A stretch of DNA of 8,649 nt from positions 1-8,649 of the forward strand of contig JALGUK010000058.1 of the NCBI GenBank assembly GCA_029820875.1, written 5' to 3'. The notes beneath the pieces were generated by a model. That model saw only the letters and a program-made list of their open reading frames with translations. It was not told where the DNA came from and ran no database searches. The position numbers and the translations under genes are program-made. The DNA comes from Candidatus Zipacnadia bacterium. GTDB taxonomy: Bacteria > Armatimonadota > UBA5377 > JALGUK01. This document shows positions 6,123-8,649 of the stretch, one piece after another. The first letter of the stretch is position 1. The number at the start of each line of letters is the position of its first letter.

Positions 6123-8649
6123 TTGTCCCGAGACAGCATCGTCGTTTACGGCGCTAATGAGCATAATCTGAAAAACATCACGGTCGAGATACCGCGCAAC
6201 CGGCTGGTTGTATTCACCGGTGTCAGCGGCTCGGGTAAGTCCTCGCTGGCCTTTGACACGATTTACGCGGAGGGGCAGCGGCGATATGTCGAGTCGCTTT
6301 CCACCTATGCGCGGCAGTTCATGGATCGTATGGAACGGCCAAAAGTGGACCATATCGAAGGCCTCTCGCCTGCAATCTCCATTGAGCAGCGGTCCGCGAG
6401 CGGCAATCCGCGCTCCACCGTCGGGACGGTCACAGAGATTCACGACTACCTCCGCGTCCTGTATGCACGCGTCGGAACCCCATACTGTCACAAGTGCGGA
6501 CGGGAGATTACAACCCAGACCCCGCAGCAAATCGTGGAGCGGTTGCTGAACCTTCCCAAGGGCACGCGCCTGCAGATATTAGCTCCGGTCGTTCGCGGAC
6601 GGCGGGGCGAGTACAAAGCAATCCTTCAGGACGCACGCCGAGGTGGCTTCGCCCGCGTTCGTATCGACGGGACATTGTACGACCTAAGCGAGGGTATCCG
6701 TCTGGATGAGAACATCAAACACGACATCGAAATCGTCGTTGACCGGGTGGTCATCAAGGATAGTTTGCGCAGCCGCCTTAATGAATCGGTGGAAACGGCG
6801 CTGAAGCTCTCCAACGGCCTGGTCATCGCGAGTATCGTTGACGGTGAGGACTTGCTCTTCAGCGAGCGGTTCGCGTGTCCGGTGTGCGGCACGACCTTCG
6901 GAGACCTTACGCCTCAGATGTTCTCCTTCAACTCGCCGCATGGCATGTGCCCCGAGTGCGGAGGTTTAGGTGTGGTGTCGCGAACCGACCCCGACCTAAT
7001 CATCAGCGACCCCGCAAAGTCCATCGAGGACGGCGCGATTGCGCTCTGGGGTGAGCTGTCCGATGTCAGGGTGCATCATATACTCGAGGGTCTTGCACGT
7101 CACTACGGCTTCGAGCTAAAGACGCCGTGGAAAGACCTAACGCAGGAGCAGAAACATGCGATTCTTTTCGGCTCCGACGGCGAAGAGATTGAATTCACGT
7201 ACCGCACCCGTAGCGGTCAGGCGTATCGCTACAAGAAGACCTTCGATGGTCTGGTCGCTATAAGCGAGAGGCGCTGGCGGTCTTCCCGGTCCGCGGGTAT
7301 GAGGCAGTACCACAACCGCTTCGTCGCGGACGTCCCCTGCCCGGCTTGCCACGGCGCGCGTTTGCGCCCCGAAAGCCTCGCCGTACGCATTGCCGGGAAG
7401 TCAATCGCCGACGTAACTGCCCTGTCCGTGGCGGCGGCGCGGGAGTTCTTCGCCGACCTCGACTTTCCTGAGAGCGCCGGGGTTGTTGCCGAGCAGCTTC
7501 TCAAAGAAATCCGCGCCCGGCTGGAGTTCCTCTGCGACGTCGGACTGGACTACCTCACCCTGGACCGCGCGGCGAACACGCTCTCAGGCGGAGAGGCGCA
7601 GCGGATTCGGCTTGCGACGCAGATTGGCTCGAGCTTGACGGGCGTTCTGTATATCCTCGATGAGCCGACCATCGGCCTGCACCCGCGCGACAATGGCCGG
7701 CTGATAGCCACTTTGAAGCGGCTGCGGGACCTCGGCAACACCGTTATTGTCGTTGAGCACGACCCCGCGACTATACGGGCGGCTGATTGGGTGATTGACT
7801 TCGGCCCGGGCGCAGGCACGCAGGGCGGTGAAATCGTCTTTGCCGGGTCGGTAGCCGACCTGGAGGCCGACAAGCGCTCCCTGACCGGTCAGTTTCTCTC
7901 CGGCAGACGCGAGATTCCGGTCCCGAAGCGCAGGAGGAAGCCCGGAAAGGGATACCTGGAAATCGTTGGAGCGGCGGAGCACAACCTCAAGCACATTGAC
8001 GTGAAGATACCGCTCGGGCTGTTTACCTGTGTGACAGGCGTCTCCGGCTCTGGCAAGAGCACTCTTGTAAGCGATATACTTTACAGGGGCCTTGCACGGC
8101 GTCTGCGGGACTCCGGCCAGCGGCCGGGCAAACATGAGACCATCCGAGGCGTGGCGAATATCGAGCGAGTGATACAAGTGGACCAATCGCCCATCGGGCG
8201 CACCCCGCGGAGCAATCCGGCCACCTATGTAGGCGCGATGACCCTGATACGTCAGCTCTTCGCTGAGACCCGGCAGGCACGGGTCCGTGGATTCGGGCCG
8301 GGGCGCTTCAGCTTCAATGTCCGCGGCGGACGGTGCGATGCGTGTGAAGGGGAAGGGGTAATCCGGGTGGAGATGCACTTCCTCCCGGACGTCTACGTCA
8401 CCTGTAACCTACCGCGGCAAGTCCATCGCCGATGTTCTGAATATGACCGTGGCCGAGGCGCTTGAACACTTCGAGAACGTGCCTAAAATCAGACAGATAT
8501 TGCAGACACTGGCAGACGTAGGCATGGATTACGTTAAACTCGGCCAGTCCGCGCCAACGCTTTCGGGCGGCGAGGCGCAGAGGGTGAAACTTGCCAAGGA
8601 ACTCGCGAAGGCATCCACGGGACACACCGTCTATGTCCTGGACGAACCC
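6123..8649 (+). pseudogene. uvrA: Excinuclease ABC subunit A (UvrA), frame interrupted and truncated by the window edge
   Basis: UvrA is the ATP-dependent damage sensor of nucleotide excision repair; its dimer loads UvrB on lesions. Domains in order from TTG 6123: first Walker [21 protein letters not shown] (Lys39); the [12 protein letters not shown] segment; the UvrB-binding region; the first zinc module, CPVCG to CPECGGLG; the first ABC signature, [19 protein letters not shown], with [15 protein letters not shown]; second Walker [17 protein letters not shown]; and the zinc-module start, [25 protein letters not shown]. The frame breaks near 8405; in that frame translation ends at TGA 8463-8465 after a nonsense tail. 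Homology resumes in another frame at [13 protein letters not shown] and runs through [19 protein letters not shown] to VLDEP at the edge. About 15 residues, including the last zinc Cys, are missing. Everything else is well conserved, so a sequence error or a recent mutation is likely. Confidence 0.93.
8400..8410 (+). other. Frame lesion in uvrA (apparent 44-base deletion in the second zinc module)
   Basis: E. coli UvrA reads YVPC, then DQCKGKRYNRETLEI, then KYKGK at this site. Here YVTC ends at 8405 and TYRGK begins at 8407 in another frame, with just one base between. Restoring the 15 conserved residues needs exactly 44 bases, which also restores the frame (3n+2). Two bases (GT) could belong to either side of the junction, so a 2-bp microhomology is possible. 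Confidence 0.8.

Noticed and set aside
449..8410. Idea that the lpxK and uvrA breaks are introns, inteins or translational bypass sites
   Set aside because: Those would add sequence between intact halves. Here conserved residues are missing at both junctions, so deletion fits better.

Overview
The window is GC-rich DNA, densely coded on the + strand, from a diderm (LPS-making) bacterium. The evidence is a run of lipid A, Kdo and heptose-core genes. Nothing here fixes the phylum. Three apparent reading-frame lesions in 8.6 kb suggest either a draft or metagenome-derived sequence with local errors, or real gene decay.

Region 1 (1-5892) is an LPS inner-core and lipid A cluster, probably co-transcribed. 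In order it holds: the 3' end of a Kdo transferase gene (waaA); lpxK (lipid A 4'-kinase), whose frame is broken near 460; an LpxL/HtrB-type lipid A acyltransferase; a stand-alone rfaE2 (heptose-1-phosphate adenylyltransferase, the C-terminal half of HldE); a FkbM-family methyltransferase with a disturbed 5' end; and two tandem paralogous GT9 heptosyltransferases. Together they cover Kdo addition, 4'-phosphorylation and acylation of lipid A, ADP-heptose activation and heptose transfer. The methyltransferase may modify a saccharide. The heptose kinase, isomerase, phosphatase and epimerase steps are not in the window.

Region 2 (5893-6092) is the only real intergenic stretch. It carries a short hairpin repeat of a kind I recall as dispersed in many genomes. 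It also has a strong sigma70-type promoter (TTGACA, 18 bp, TACAAT) whose -10 lies inside an inverted repeat, a plausible operator for the gene downstream.

Region 3 (6123-8649) is uvrA, the nucleotide-excision-repair damage sensor. It runs off the right edge and its frame is broken near 8405, where about 44 bases of the second zinc module appear to be missing.

No tRNA, rRNA, CRISPR array, insertion sequence or phage gene was seen. I do not see a new multi-gene system. The most notable signals are the two similar-sized deletions at conserved motifs, the lost start of the FkbM gene, the operator-like dyad on the uvrA promoter and the duplicated heptosyltransferases.
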